In this document: one piece after another, positions 12,601 to 24,750 of the stretch | Position numbering within the stretch: the stretch's first letter is position 1 | Layout: each line of letters begins with the position of its first letter | Origin: Agelas oroides | Lineage: Eukaryota; Porifera; Demospongiae; Agelasida; Agelasidae | Assembly (NCBI GenBank): GCA_949130485.1 | Contig: OX422205.1 | Location: 1,186,589 to 1,250,588 of the forward strand | Direction: 5' to 3' | Length of the DNA stretch: 64,000 nucleotides | Program-made: the position numbers and the translations under genes | Notes under the pieces: generated by a model | Told to the model about the DNA's origin: nothing | Databases searched by the model: none | What the model saw: only the letters and a program-made list of their open reading frames with translations

Positions 12601-15600
12601 CTTCAAGTGGACAATGGCTACATAAAAAACATTGTGTAGCTACACAACCGTAATGAAAAACTGGTAGAGAAAGAAAGTTTTGAACATAGCCATTAAAGCA
12701 TTCCACAGAGAAAGAGAACATGAACCACACCCTGTAGTTAGAGCATACACGCTGACTAATGGCTCTGTTCACCAACAAGGACTGAGCACACACAAATTTG
12801 CCAGCTAGTCAAATTTTGGCTGTCAGCTTGCCGACACTTCACTACAGTGCAGACTGTCACTACAGCGCAGACTGTCGCTACAGCGCAGACTGTCACTACA
12901 GCGCAGACTGTCACTACAGCGCAGACTGTCACTACAGTGCAGACTGCCACAAACTTACTTGATGACATGGTCTAGATGACTAGATTACAACCTGAGTGGT
13001 TTTCGTTAGAGCTGAGTGGCTTTGCTCATGATTACACTACGTATCTTGCGCTATCTTTGGTTAAGGGATCAATGGTCACAGGACTTTCCTGATATTAACA
13101 TCCTCATGATATGGTCACAGGACTTTCCTGATATTAACATCCTCATGATATGCACAACTATGGAAAATGAATTGCTATATCTAGCACACTCCCTATGGAA
13201 GACTTACTTCATCTGTTTGACAAAGGTGCTTTTCCCTGATTCACCAGCACCTGTACAGGAAGAGAGAAACCCCTGAGGTTGAGGTATGCCCATCAACACA
13301 CTACCTCATGTTCCCATGTTCCCACACAGGTGTCCAGCCAAATTGACATACCATGCAAGGGAAATGTTGAGCAGACATAGTCTGAATTGCTTGTACACTC
13401 TACTCACACCCGTGGTGTGTCCACCCTATCCTCCCTCTCCTTTTGCTTATACCCCCCACGTCTCATTGTAAAGATTTACATTCTCTCTCTCCCTCCCTCT
13501 GTCTCACTTGCACACACAGACACAAACAGAAAGAGAGACAAAGACACACATAGCACACACAAATATCAAAAATATGCAATTGTTTTCAATCTGAAGTGCC
13601 TCACTGCAAAACACCAATCAGCAAAGGAACGGATCAGTTATAATCTGCGGCACCGTAAATCCTGTTCACCTGCTCAACCCTAATCCTTACCCTACCTGTG
13701 CTCTAATACTCATCTAGATTTCCAGTGCTGTATATTGCAGCCTATCCAAAGTAACTTTGACGAAAACATTTGGTAAGGGGGCCTAAAGCTTTCCATCTCA
13801 TAGCAGAGCAATCCTCATCAACACAACAGTAACAAGTCAAAGTCTTCAGAATCACGCTCACACATTGTTGGCATTTCAGCCAAGAGCTAGAAGCTGCACA
13901 TTATCAAGGGAGGCTTCATTATGAGTGCAAACTTGAAGAGATGTCAAAGAACAAAAAAATGTCATTACCCATATAATTGTGCCTCTGCTGGTTTCTTTCT
14001 TGGTATCCTGTTCAAGGTAACAGTGTCTTACAAGCTTTGAAGCTTTTTAGATGAGGGAAGGGGGAATCATTGTTGGCACATGTGAGCTGCACTATGATGT
14101 ACCACGTGTATAGTAGCTTCAATCCTGGGCTTTTGCCACCTGCGGGATTTGAGCACTTCCAGTATGCAAATACCAAGGGGAAGATCTGGAAGATCTTGTC
14201 ATGTGTGGTGATGTGTTAGGTAGCATCAGGCAGGAAGGAGGTAGACATATTGGGGGGGGAGGGGGGGGGGGGGGGGGAGTGTCTGATCTTAAGTTTACAG
14301 TGATCACTCATCAGGGTCTCAGACGAGGAGCTGTACTGACACTGAATGCTTTGATCTCCCACCCTTGGAAGAGCACTATAAGAAAGAGAGCCCTGAGATC
14401 CTTCATCTAATATCACCTCCTTTCTGTCTGCCTCCCATCACCACACATAATGAGAACTTTCAGGCCTCCCCTGGCGTGTTCGTACACTGGAAACGATCAA
14501 ATACTGGAGGTTGCTATGCAGTTGTTCCTGGCCTTTTCATTAGCCTCAGTACAGGATTACATAATTTTTGCATCTTGCTGTAAGTGCAAAGCATCAAGTG
14601 TTGCACATTTTAAGCCTGTATCGATATAACAGGTGTTGAGTGACACTCAACACTTTACACAATCAGAAGGCTCTGCAAAAACCTCTACCTACAAAAGCAG
14701 CTGTGATGGCTAGTTCAGCTCTGTCAATTTTAGAAATGGAAAGAATGCAAACAATTTACTTCACTTATTTTTTGTTAATTATGGGATTGAGTTACCTGGT
14801 CGTACTGTGGTCTAACAAATTAGAGTGGATTGAACCCATTAGCACAGCTGAAACTGTGGTCAAATTATAAACACAGCCACACAGTCAAAACAAGAGGAAA
14901 GACGTGTGACCATATAAGCAGATGGGCTGGTCACTTTAAGGCTGTGTACACACGTTTGTGTTTGTCTGCACTGGCAGCATAATGAATCAGAAACAGGTTC
15001 TGTTGGCGTCAAATCAGCATTACTGACACCCACAGATTTTGGAGTAAGATGCCATACAAAGGGATGTGCTGTGACCACACTAAACCTATTAGATATCTTT
15101 GAAGTAGCTGGCTTAATTTGATAAATGATGCTAATCAGCATTTTCATCAGTAATGGACTCCATTATAGTTGACATTAGGGGTGGGGCTTGTAGTATGTAT
15201 GTATATGCCTGGAGTGACCAAGTGTAATAACAGTTGTATACATGCTATAGAAGTCTGAAGCACCAAAGAAAAGGATTAAACCACAAAGCATGCTGTTGCA
15301 AAAAAAATAATAATGCCTTACGACCCACTGATTTACGATGCACTGAGTGGGTATCATGCTCAGTGATACAGAACGCTTTGCTCCCCCCTGCAGCTGGGAA
15401 CGGTGTAAAGGGTAGTTTAACTTGAGAGGGACGACCCTTCGCAGGTATGTCAAGCACGCACGTCAACAATTAGCTGGCTCACTGCACATGACGATAATAC
15501 TCCCTCGGCAGATGGACCATGCATACTTTCCACTGATACAACCAGAGAGAGGACTAAGTTGCTGACAAACTACTAGTCCGTGGAACAAAACTAAAAAAAT

Positions 15601-16562
15601 GTGCTGGACAGCACAGGTAGGGTAAGGGTTAGAATTTGGCAGGTTAATGGGATTTCCGGTGCTAGGGGTCCATGGTGGTCGAAAACATGAAAGAGACAGT
15701 AAAACCAGCAATGGAGAGAAGTTTGCAAAGGCTGGCAAATAACAGGAGCATGAATTGCAAAAAGACAGAGCTCACTTCTTGGAAGCCAACTGAGCGCTAG
15801 GCAACGCAATAGCGTAAATAAGTCTGGTGTGGCACTCGAAAGGCCAGCCCTCGTGCACAGAATCAAGTTCTTCAAAGCCACCGCAAACTCACGCCTCGCG
15901 CGCCACCCTAGACCCACCCCCTTTAGCCCATAAACAGAATAAAAGCACAGCTACAAAGACGTGAAAGGGCCAGCTATATATTGAGCTAAACTCTCGACTG
16001 AGAATTGTTGTAGCTAGATGACACAATATTATTGGACACTACAAAACTGAACAAATTATTTTTGCAAACATAAATTAGTTGTAGTGATGATACATTAAGC
16101 CAAGATGCAGCTGTCCGGCTCTACTATAAATACACAATAACGAAATAGCTCTATACTGCACTGTGCTCTAAAGCATCCTCTTGTTTGCACGAAATTACAG
16201 GATAGATTTTAGACACAGTACTAGGTGCACACACACATTCAACAACACAAATGCTCAACCACACATGGAGTTTACAGCTGCCCAAGGCTGGTGTATACAG
16301 TACACAAAATACCTGAGGCGGATCGAAGGTGTAAAATAAAGTGCGAGTTTGTAACTAGCTAAGTGGCAATCAAGCCATCGATCATTCTTTGCACGTTATA
16401 AGCGCACTTCATGCGGCCATAGAGGCATTTTATAGCTCACTTACCCAACAGAAGCAGCTTGATCTCGTTCTGTCTGAACGCGCCCTCGGAGGCGAGCGAT
16501 TTGTCGATGGCCAGACTCCGCTGTACGGCATCTTTCTCCACAGTACTCAACGCACAACCCAT
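602..16562 (-). CDS. G-protein alpha subunit, Gi/Go-type exon structure (partial; 3' exons lie beyond the left edge)
   Basis: GTP-binding alpha subunit that couples GPCRs to effectors at the plasma membrane. Exons seen: exon 1 16562-16445 (118 nt), exon 2 13250-13208 (43 nt), exon 3 11964-11823 (142 nt), exon 5 730-602 (129 nt). Lengths and phases equal those of animal Gi/Go genes, and all join in frame. Exon 1 starts [12 protein letters not shown], with Gly2 and Cys3 as expected for myristoylation and palmitoylation, and ends KLLLLG. Exon 2 gives the P-loop [14 protein letters not shown]. Exon 3 is helical-domain sequence with [18 protein letters not shown]. Exon 5 holds switch [20 protein letters not shown], with the Arg and Thr needed for GTP hydrolysis and Mg binding. 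Exon 4 (expected 158 nt) was not found between 731 and 11822. The switch II, NKKD and C-terminal exons must lie left of base 1. Subclass (i, o or a divergent form) is not settled without the C terminus. Confidence 0.9.
750..864. repeat. (GGGA)n tract; (TCCC)n on the gene strand
   Basis: About 110 bp of nearly pure GGGA repeat. On the minus strand it forms the polypyrimidine tract upstream of the G-alpha exon 5 acceptor (CCCTCAG at 737-731). The plus strand is G-quadruplex-prone. Confidence 0.9.
1540..1581. repeat. Perfect hairpin with X-box-like arms
   Basis: GTTACCTAGGCAACACT (1540-1556) is followed after 8 bases by its exact reverse complement (1565-1581). The arm core GTTACCTAGGCAAC resembles the RFX X-box consensus. 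No promoter is known here. Confidence 0.8.
1736..1990. repeat. Foldback repeat related to the 58.3-kb element
   Basis: The ends share GTCAAATTTCTTGGGC and TTCACCAGACTGTTT-like blocks with the element at 58337-58645. The arms are degenerate. Confidence 0.45.
1978..2395. repeat. About 120-bp tandem repeat, 3-4 units
   Basis: The motif ACTGACTAGGCCCAACCAGG recurs at 1995, 2115 and 2239, with a diverged copy at 2357. Units also share TCCATCACAGGGGGTAAGAG. Confidence 0.9.
4291..4441. repeat. Foldback MITE with about 70-bp arms
   Basis: AACTATCACCGTAGTAC at the left and GTACTATGGTGATAATG at the right are inverted copies. The arms continue through TTTGTTGCCGTCCGTATTG and its complement around a short loop. 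Confidence 0.8.
7191..7391. repeat. MITE (same family as 24281-24486)
   Basis: Terminal inverted repeats AAAGATTATT...GTATTTTGATTG and CAATCAAAATACGTGAC...AATAATCTTT. No coding content. Confidence 0.75.
8324..8406. repeat. Short hairpin MITE
   Basis: TGTAAAATCGGGATGTTAAGCAC is mirrored by GTGCTTATTATCCCGATTTTAC, giving inverted arms of about 20 bp around a 40-bp centre. Confidence 0.65.
8655..8787 (-). mobile_element. tRNA-derived SINE, copy A
   Basis: Read on the minus strand, the head (8787-8715) resembles tRNA-Thr: GGCTCC start, A-box-like TGGCTTAATGGTAAGAGTG, an anticodon-loop-like CTAGTAT and B box GGTTCGAATCC. The acceptor stem pairs poorly, so it is not a normal tRNA gene. A tail with TTTCAGCAAAAACATCAG follows and is shared with copy B. 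Confidence 0.65.
8805..8975 (+). mobile_element. tRNA-derived SINE, copy B, head-to-head with copy A
   Basis: It has the B box GGTTCGAATCC near 8880 in AAGGTCTTGGGTTCGAATCC, then the same tail as copy A (TGGATTTATTTCTCACTCT, CAGCAAAAACATCAG). The two heads face each other, so the pair forms an inverted repeat. Confidence 0.6.
12375..12535. repeat. 21-bp tandem repeat
   Basis: Repeats of TTAACTTTCTTGTAAGAATTG with variants, inside G-alpha intron 2. Confidence 0.85.
12838..12948. repeat. 18-bp tandem repeat, 6 units
   Basis: Units CACTACAGCGCAGACTGT with single-base variants, in G-alpha intron 2. Confidence 0.9.
13074..13151. repeat. 39-bp direct duplication
   Basis: GGTCACAGGACTTTCCTGAT and the following bases through CATCCTCATGATAT occur twice in tandem, just downstream of G-alpha exon 2. 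Confidence 0.9.
13251..16444. other. G-alpha intron 1
   Basis: About 3.2 kb between exon 1 and exon 2. It contains a G-run near 14251-14278 that is likely quadruplex-forming, AT-rich stretches and no exon I can support. Confidence 0.5.
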
Positions 16563-17096
16563 AGTCGTGGTCCAAGTGTCTCGATCGCACTAAATACAAG
16601 TAGCTTACAAATCCAAAATTTAACAATCACTTTCCCGAGCACTATACTTGAGCTTTTCTCTAATGAACTGCGTTCGGGTGGCACACTGCAAATTTAATTT
16701 ACTGCCACTTTCAGGCGCTATTATGGTTTCTGTGTGGGCGTTGGTGGGAGCGTTTGAGGCGTGGCCCGGAAATTTAAAAATATATAATTGTATTCATAAT
16801 TACAAATTAAAACTTATGCTAGCTGTCGAGTTGGAGTCTCTTTCCACTACCAAATGCAAGGTAAGTCAACATTCCTACAAAGTTTGTGGCAGCCATGATA
16901 GTGAACACCAGAGTCCAGCTTGAAGTAGACTGCAGAATGTAGCCAGTTAGAGAAACACCCAAGATGCCTACAGAGAGAAAAAGAGAGAATTATTTAACAT
17001 CTTTACCGCTTCATGTAGACCAGTATGTGGAAAAATCTATCTAAGACAGCCATAGATCTTGTGCTCATAAAAGTGATTCATGAGTTCTCCCCCTCT

Positions 17097-17098
<2 letters not shown>

Positions 17099-17173
<75 letters not shown>

Positions 17174-17188
17174 ACACACACACACACA
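17099..17188. repeat. (CA)n microsatellite
   Basis: About 90 bp of CA dinucleotides with two interrupting TA steps. Confidence 0.95.
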
Positions 17189-18188
17189 TCTCAATGAAAA
17201 GCAAATGGCAATGGACAAAAAATATAGTCCTCTTCAAATTTCTAGATAGATCCTTAAGAGCAGTAATCACGTGAGTTCAAAGTTCACGGTAAGTGGTGGT
17301 AGACTCCATAATTATGTGTAAAGTGGATGGCATCCTGCAACCCAAAGCCTGCAACTCAGTGCCACCTTTCCACCTCCCAATTCCTATCAGGTTCTTGTTT
17401 ATTTACAAAAATGACACCAGGTCCTATGTTGTCTACAAGAGCTGGAGGAAGAGGCACCCCAGAAGACTTTAAGGCATGTTGCTCTTCAGTGCTAATACAG
17501 ATGATTGCAATACCTGCACCATCTTGACGGCGGCTCAGAAAATAATACTGGTATCTGAGACAGTGTCCTGTTACTACACCACCATAAATAACACCACACA
17601 CTGTAAACAACTCAACAAAATATGTCAACAAATGTTTTAATAACATTAACATATACGGCATTCACCCCTAAACAAATGCACTAGTCTACATATGTACACG
17701 TATATAACAGAGATAGGCATGATCAGTTTTCACTCGTAATTTCATATCTAACCTGGTTCCCAGGCCTCCTACACGACCTGGGAACGAGGCTACCTCAGAG
17801 ATTTTGCCATCTAAGACTCGCAATAACAGTGTGTCGGGTTTCAAATTACAAGATTAGATTTGAGATTTCACTTACATTACTCAGAACTGTAAAGCCTTTA
17901 GGTGAGGGACAAACGTAGCAGGAAGTATGCAATATGGCTTTTATCAATCTGTGACGTTTTCATGACAACCTGGATGTTACAGTATAAACACATAATCCTG
18001 AATGGCTCATTATAGGACAGCTTGCAGTGCACTGCTTGCATTAGAGTTTGAAGGTCTGGCCTTTGAGAGTATTATGCACAATCTCAGGAAATGTGCCAAG
18101 AACAAGCTTGAAGGCCTGGTCTGTTGGCATAACACTTAACCTGCATTGATTGCAAGAGAGTTTAAAGGTCTGCTCTGTTGATACAACA

Positions 18189-18334
<146 letters not shown>

Positions 18335-18884
18335 CACAGAAAGCTACGAACACACTGACTCTTAAATGTTCAAGCCAATGTTTGAGCATACCGTAAGCTC
18401 CTGATAATACACCCCATTCAAGCAAACACCCTTCTCCCTCTTCACCCCCCAAGTTCTTGCATAGATAATTTTCACTCATTTAAAACACCCCGTAGTGAGC
18501 GTCTTCTGTGCGTGTTGTTAATAAGGTTTTGGCTTAGCTCAGTCATTGAGTGTTTTCATAAATGTATACACACAGAATCACTAGCTTCATTTGCACACAG
18601 TTTTTATTCCTCGCAGTACAAGCTTATGCAGGTTGTCCCTGGTCATCACTGACTATGCAATTGCTTCTATGCTTCTCTGTTACTAACTTCTATGCTTCCA
18701 GTGTGTTCTCTGTTACTAACTTGGAATCAAAAACGCTTTGCTGACGTTTCAACTGAATGCTTCAATCATCATCAGGTCGAAGTTCTGATGACGGCTGATG
18801 ACGAAATTTTAGCAAAAGTATTCCAACCTCAAGTTAGCAACAGAGAACCTTGTTTCATTTATGCAGGAGCCAACCGAGAAGCCA

Positions 18885-19295
18885 CTGATCATTTTCCATC
18901 ATGACGAGGCACGGTAGACTTAGAGATGAGCCAACCGATTGAGAAGCCACTGATCATTTTCCATCATGACGAGGCACGGTAGAGTTAGAGATGTTCCTCG
19001 TGAGCCACTGATCATTTTCCATCATGACGAGGCATGGTAGAGTTAGAGATGTTCCTCGTGAGCCACTGATCATTTTCCATCATGACGAGGCACGGTAGAG
19101 TTAGAGATGTTCCTCGTGAGCCACTGATCATTTTCCATCATGACGAGGCACGGTAGAGTTAGAGATGTTCCTCGTGAGCCACTGATCATTTTCCATCATG
19201 ACGAGGCATGGTAGAGTTAGAGATGTTCCTTGTGAGCCACTGATCATTTTCCATCATGACGAGGCACGGTAGAGTTAGAGATGTTCCTCGTGACA
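18885..19295. repeat. 58-bp minisatellite, about 7 units
   Basis: Units contain GAGCCACTGATCATTTTCCA then TCATGACGAGGCACGGTAGA, with few mismatches. The spacing is contiguous, so this is not a CRISPR-like array. Confidence 0.9.
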
Positions 19296-19865
19296 AATTG
19301 GTTAGCTCATAGGCTCTCAAGAGTTGCTAGGTAACAACAACAACAACAAAAAAAAAATCCTTTGTTGTCTAGTAAAATAAAATAAAAAAACCCTTGAACC
19401 CTCTCAAGAGTTTCTAGGTAACAAAAAAATAAAAATAAAATAAAATTTTTTGGTTGTTTAGTAAAATGAAGTAAAAAAACCCTTGAACCCTCTCAAGAGT
19501 TGCTAGGTAAATTAAAAAAACCCAACAAATCCTTGGTTGTCAAGTAAAATAACCTTAGTTGTCTAGTGGAACAAGAATCCAGGTATGAAACCTTGCTGCA
19601 GTATGATGTCAGTATCATGTGAGGTATCATATATCCTGGGGGGACAGTCAGTCAGAAACTTTCCATGGTCAGGCGTGTGCAATACGTGATGGCATTGTAC
19701 ATCATGCCTGGAGAATGCCATGCCAGGAGCACAGTTAAAGGACCAGAAGGCCATAAATTGTTATATGCAGGCACACATTATACCCAGCTTCATCCTCAAA
19801 CCCCTCACCTAGTTTTCTGTACATGAATAATCAACAAACCACATCTCCCTAAAAAAAGCAGGGCC

Positions 19866-19985
19866 TAGATGTTATACAAAGTCACCCACTGCGCAGGATG
19901 TGTTTTGGCCAATACCAGGCCTCATCAGCTGCACTGGGGTGACCGGGAGATGGGGACTGCTATCTCACGCACAAAATGCATGAAC
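19866..19985 (+). repeat. Dispersed repeat, copy 1 of 3
   Basis: Shares AAAGTCACCCACTGCGCAGG and GGTGACCGGGAGATGGGGAC with copies near 22030-22160 (+) and, inverted, near 59980-60100 in NEK11 intron 13. Confidence 0.7.
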
Positions 19986-21279
19986 GCATGTGCTTCCACA
20001 TGCGGAAAACAGGGTATTAAACTTTTCTATCACTCAAGTGAGAAAAAAAAAAATTACCAAGATTGTCTCTGCTTTTCCATAATACTGGCCCAGTATGCAT
20101 GTGGCTAACTTTAGGGATCAGAAGATAAATTTATGGGTTGTTTGTAATTTTACAGACTTTGGCATATTTTCCTTGACATGTATTTCCAAACGTCATGATA
20201 TGAAGCATCATTTAGGTCACTCTTTCATCACCCTCCAATCGGAACCCCAAGAAATCTAGGGTGCATGTGTGTGTGCACACACTAGGGGAAGGGTGATTAA
20301 TTGAGGATGAAAGGTTTCGAAGAGTTGACCTGTGGAAACCCTCCAAGCTAAGGAGGGTAAGACTCACAGTACAGTGAATGCAACACAAAGCTATGTTGGA
20401 TGGGATGTATAAGTTGCTACCAAAACCTTCATCACTTTAGTACCAGTTACAGGGTAGCCTCGTACCCAGACGAATGGCCTGGGTACGAGGCTAGTTACAG
20501 GGTGTATGTGTGTGTGCACACACTCGGGGAAGAGTGATTAATTGAGGATGAAAGGTATTGGGGAATTGACTCCTGGGAACCGTCTGAGGGTGAGCTGATT
20601 AAGGATGTGGTTTCACATTCACTGTAAATGCTATGTTGTATACTATTCCGTGCCACAGTGATGCAATATGCTAAACAGAATACCCCATGTAGCTACCACA
20701 GATTTCATTACAAGTGCTGAGGGGGAAATATTAGAATGAGATTACCTAACACTGCAGTGCTGCAGGCACATGGCTGTGCTGTGGTAGTGTGAAAGACTGG
20801 TGAACAAGACACGAGGATGAGGCTACTAGGGCACATTACCGCTTGTTATTCATTTGTACTCTTGAAGAGGCAAATTGTGTCTCATTTTCAGGTCCTGTTG
20901 TTGATTTCAGCTCAAACTTTTAGATTGTAGGCTGAGTAAACATCCTGTACTGACATACGATCAGCTCCTTTAATATCTGATCGTGTTGCTTCCAAGCAAC
21001 AGAAAGGTTGACAGCAGCAGGCAAGAATCAAAACTATGCCTTTGATGATGCTTGATAAACTTTTGGTCAGAGATCACATGAAGTTTGAGGGTAAATTGCA
21101 TAACACTGAGCAGATTGTAAAATCAGCACTCTTCCCTTTGATCTCCCTCTCTCATCAATGCAAGCTGTCACTTTGATGTTCTGTGGCTCTTTGTTCACAA
21201 CAACTTCTACACAACAAGTCACCATACAGTTCAGAGTAACTGCTGTCAATGTACTGAGTGCTACATATTCTCCTATTTT

Positions 21280-21340
21280 GTTGCCTAGCAACCAATTGCT
21301 AATAAAATGGTGGAGGTGGAGTTTTGGGTTGCTAAGCAAC
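21280..21340. repeat. Inverted pair of X-box-like motifs
   Basis: GTTGCCTAGCAACC at 21280 and GTTGCTAAGCAAC at 21328 are each nearly palindromic and face each other. Confidence 0.5.
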
Positions 21341-21481
21341 AGACCATTACAAGTATTTATGTAACTCTGTCTGCTCTGCTCAAGTATTTATCCGTGCAGT
21401 CAAGAAAGAGTGCATGATGATGCCATCAGCAGTATAATGGGTCATACACTTTTATGTAAAATTGTACACTGAGTTATATAG

Positions 21482-21565
21482 TTTGCTGTGGTATAAAACG
21501 GATATACTACCTGTACTCAGAGTATAAACAGGATATACTCCTCCTATAGGTAGTATATCCACTTT
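21482..21565. repeat. Dispersed hairpin repeat, also at 54447-54515
   Basis: Both copies carry ATATACTACCTGTACTCAGA-like and GGTAGTATATCCA ends in inverted arrangement around GTATAAACAGGATATACTCC. Confidence 0.7.
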
Positions 21566-21680
21566 CCAGCCTTGCAAAACATACTCTCGGGTAGTTACAC
21601 AGATACATACCTCCGGCACAACTCTCTCATAAAGTTATACCTCACCAGTGTAAAGCAGCAAGAATGTGGAGGTTGGGAAG

Positions 21681-21721
<41 letters not shown>

Positions 21722-22618
21722 GATGATGCAGATTTAGGAAGGTTTAGTGTGGTGGGAAGGTATAGGTTGTAAGCCTTGTGTGTACTCTCCACTGGGCCTG
21801 CATGAAGCACTCACGCAAGAATGTACCCATATTTTCTGAACCAATTACACAAGAAACAGTTAAATTCCATAGTTTCATGTCTAAACCACACCCCCAAGAT
21901 GGTCACAGGACTTCCTTATGTGTGAGAGGTGGGGTACGTGCCTACACATTGAAGTCTGGGAACAACCAGCTAACACCACCACACCACACCCAGTCATCAA
22001 CAATGTATCATGCCTAAGCCATGTATGAACTGTCAGTCAATCACACCTCCCTGAAAAAATGCAGGTCTAGATGGTATGTAAAGTCACCCACTGCGCAGGA
22101 CGTGTTTCAGCCAATGCCAGGCTTCATCAGCTACACTGGGGTGACCGAGAGATGGGGACTGCTATTAGCCTTGTTCCCAGGCCTTCCCACCGTCCAGTTT
22201 TTAATCTCTTGCAGTATACAAGGCCTAGGAACGAGGCTAGACTGGTATCTCATGCACAAAATGCAGTCAGGTGACTGGCCTTATCCATACGACAGGTAGA
22301 AGCTCCTCAAACGTCACAGGTCGGTGTTCTCTGATCACTCGCTCAACTCTTGCATACTCTTGCATACTCTTGCATACTATTGCAAACCACTTCAATAAAA
22401 CTCTATTTTGTGCAGCTGTGCTTCAAAAATTGTTGCTACAATATGAACAATCATAATCGTCACGTGTTGTCGATGGGCATACACATGTGTGGGTCAGTTC
22501 ATGCAAAAGTATTGGAGGTACCAGACGATGTGAGGAAGAAGCGTACAGTGGTCCGCATCAGGTGCTGGTTGTAATCTGACCTTGTGGTTCTGAATCAGTT
22601 TTAACTTTTTGAAGGTAC

Positions 22619-22744
22619 TGGTTGAGGTCTCCTTTTCCATGTATTCCATCATAATGAAAGGGGTGTCCTCATAGCAGATTCCAAGTATACGAATGATATT
22701 TCTATCAGTCAATCTTGACATAAAATTGACCTCTTTCTCAAAAG
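22619..22744 (-). pseudogene. Isolated receptor-tyrosine-kinase exon (DDR-like), fragment
   Basis: The translation contains EKEVNFMSRLTDRNIIRILG then ICYEDTPFIMMEYMEK, the alpha-C to hinge region of a tyrosine kinase lobe. It most resembles discoidin-domain receptors (FLKEVKIMSRL, IIRLLG, YMENGDL). It is bounded by plausible splice sites: AG before CTTTTGAG at 22744, and A|GTACCT at the 22619 end. No G-loop, HRD or DFG exon was found nearby on this strand, so it may be a dispersed exon, a relic, or one exon of a gene with long introns. Similarity to the family is clear; its status as pseudogene is inference. Confidence 0.5.
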
Positions 22745-23341
22745 CTTGCAATACAGTACAGACTGCACAATAATAAATACAACACCAAAAAGTAGTGGGG
22801 ACATGACAAATTATATGGAAATTTACATCTGCAGTAATTTACCTCACCTTCTACCTCTAAAATGATTTTTTAGGCAAGAAAACCATCTGCATGACATAAC
22901 TTCCTATGAATTACAAGGTTCTGCTGCCATCTCTACTTATGATGTCAATTTCATTGGCTTAGACAAGGTCCAGGAGGTGACATAACCATGGGGAAAGTCC
23001 CTTTGCCTACTCACCAGCCAGCACTGCTGCAATTATCACAGCTAGCTGCACTACATATCTTGCAAGGCATGCGCACAGGTGTGCAGCCCGCCAAAAAAGC
23101 GGCGACTTAGTTTACATTGGACAGGTCTTCCACTTAGCGTGAGGTGAAGGTACAAATCACTATCAATTAGCCCCTAGCAACAGTCACCTGACAAGGCTTT
23201 GATACTATACACAATCAATTAGGCAGTGATCATTTAATGTCCATTTCGTGCTAGTGCTACTGTTACCAGTGTAAGGAAGTAAAACCAACAGGACTTTTGA
23301 TGTGACCTGCTTGCATAAAAAGAATAATAAAGCATATGGGC

Positions 23342-23742
23342 TAGCCTCGTTCCCATGCCTTCACCACCATCCAGTTTTTGGTCGCTTGCTATGTGGGCCC
23401 GGGAGATTTCACCACATGCACGGTGTATGACGTATAAATACATGTAGGTAGACACACTGAGGGTGGTGTGCAACGAAATATCTCGAGGCCCTTCTTGTAA
23501 TATCTTGTCCAAGGACTTGAGGCCAGAATATTCAAAAGGTGGCGTCAATGCAGCTCATTGTTTGGTAAATTCGTGGCTGATCTACGCAAAGTTTGTGAGT
23601 TACAACGATCGGACACCGCCCTCTGTCCTTCTACCTTCTGTCTACCTGATGTCGTTGCACATGACTAAATCTCTTTCCTCTCCGTTTTTGGATACTGCAA
23701 GCGATCAAAAACTGGAGCCGGGGAAGGCCTGGGAATGAGGCT
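23342..23742. repeat. Foldback element of the CCTCGTTCCCAGGCC family
   Basis: Starts TAGCCTCGTTCCCATGCCTT and ends with the inverted GGCCTGGGAATGAGGCTA; about 400 bp, the longest copy in the window. Confidence 0.7.
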
Positions 23743-24280
23743 ACATTTGGGCAATATGCTGGCACAATAGAAATGTGTCTGCAGTGTGCATGTACAATAG
23801 ACAGATTACCCAAGAGTAGTTACATGATATAGCAATGTTACCACGTCTGGAGTCAGAACTGGTGCACTGCAGTCAATGTTACCCAAGCAAAGAGGACAAC
23901 ACAGACATTTGAAGAAGCAACTTGCCCTTGAAAACTATAATTGTTGCTTCAATGAAATCCTCAGCATGTACTGTGTTTAGGAACCATTTGACAGGCATTT
24001 TATGAGCACTTTATGGCATTTTATGAGCATTACAGTAACAAGCTATGAAGAATTCAACCCAAAAAACACAATTACAATCAACTCAAGCATACTGATCCCC
24101 ACAATGATTCAAATGTGAGCAGCAGTTATTTGGTGGCCATTGCCATAGCAACAGGTTATTATTTCCTTTTATTGAGACAAGTGGGAGCACCGGCAGCTCA
24201 TTAGCCAGTTAACGAGAACAGGAACAACAAGTTACTTAATCTTTTTTCACATACGTACGTGGCAGTCCCGTGTAGAAATC

Positions 24281-24486
24281 GAAGATTATTCTGCATCGTA
24301 TTTTGATTGCATCGCTGGGTTCAAAGCGCGGTATCGCTGAACTTCCATTAAGGGTGGGGCTCATATGCGCTTGGTAAACTCATTAGCTATTTACACATCT
24401 ACCAATCACGTATGAGCTCTGCCCCGTTCAGCGGTACGGCACTTCAAACGTGGCGATGCGATCGAAATACGTGACAGAATAAAACA
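24281..24486. repeat. MITE (same family as 7191-7391)
   Basis: Inverted ends GAAGATTATTCTGCATCGTA and ATCGAAATACGTGACAGAAT. The interior shares GTATCGCTGAACTT and GTGGGGCTC blocks with the first copy. Confidence 0.75.
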
Positions 24487-24750
24487 TATTTAGGGAGGTT
24501 CCCTTGTTGATGCGAGGTAGCCACAGGTGTTGTATTGCAACTCGAAATCCAGTCATCACAGCTGATCTTTGCTTATGAGCACTATTCTACACAACACTGT
24601 ATCAAACAATGGAACACTCTGTGCAAAAAATGCATTTTTCTTGGGCTTGCATCAGACATACGCCCACCTTTTCAACATCATTAGGCAAGTCGACACTATT
24701 TTGTCTACTGCCTAAGGAATCTGTTGCGTACACATGTACACAATATATAC

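Larger units (their letters stand above)
22745..24750. other. Non-coding stretch; transporter 3' exon not found
   Basis: About 2 kb. It holds a large foldback element (23342-23742) and a MITE (24281-24486). The last coding exon of the SLC17A9-like gene is expected here or further left but could not be recognised. Confidence 0.4.

Noticed and set aside
18885..19295. Regular repeats resembling a CRISPR array
   Set aside because: Units are contiguous with no variable spacers; a minisatellite in animal DNA.
24600..24700. Minus-strand GTGGGCGTATGTCTG as the last SLC17A9-like exon (VGVCL)
   Set aside because: The following residues do not match the expected GY..E..GSW helix region and the acceptor is poor.
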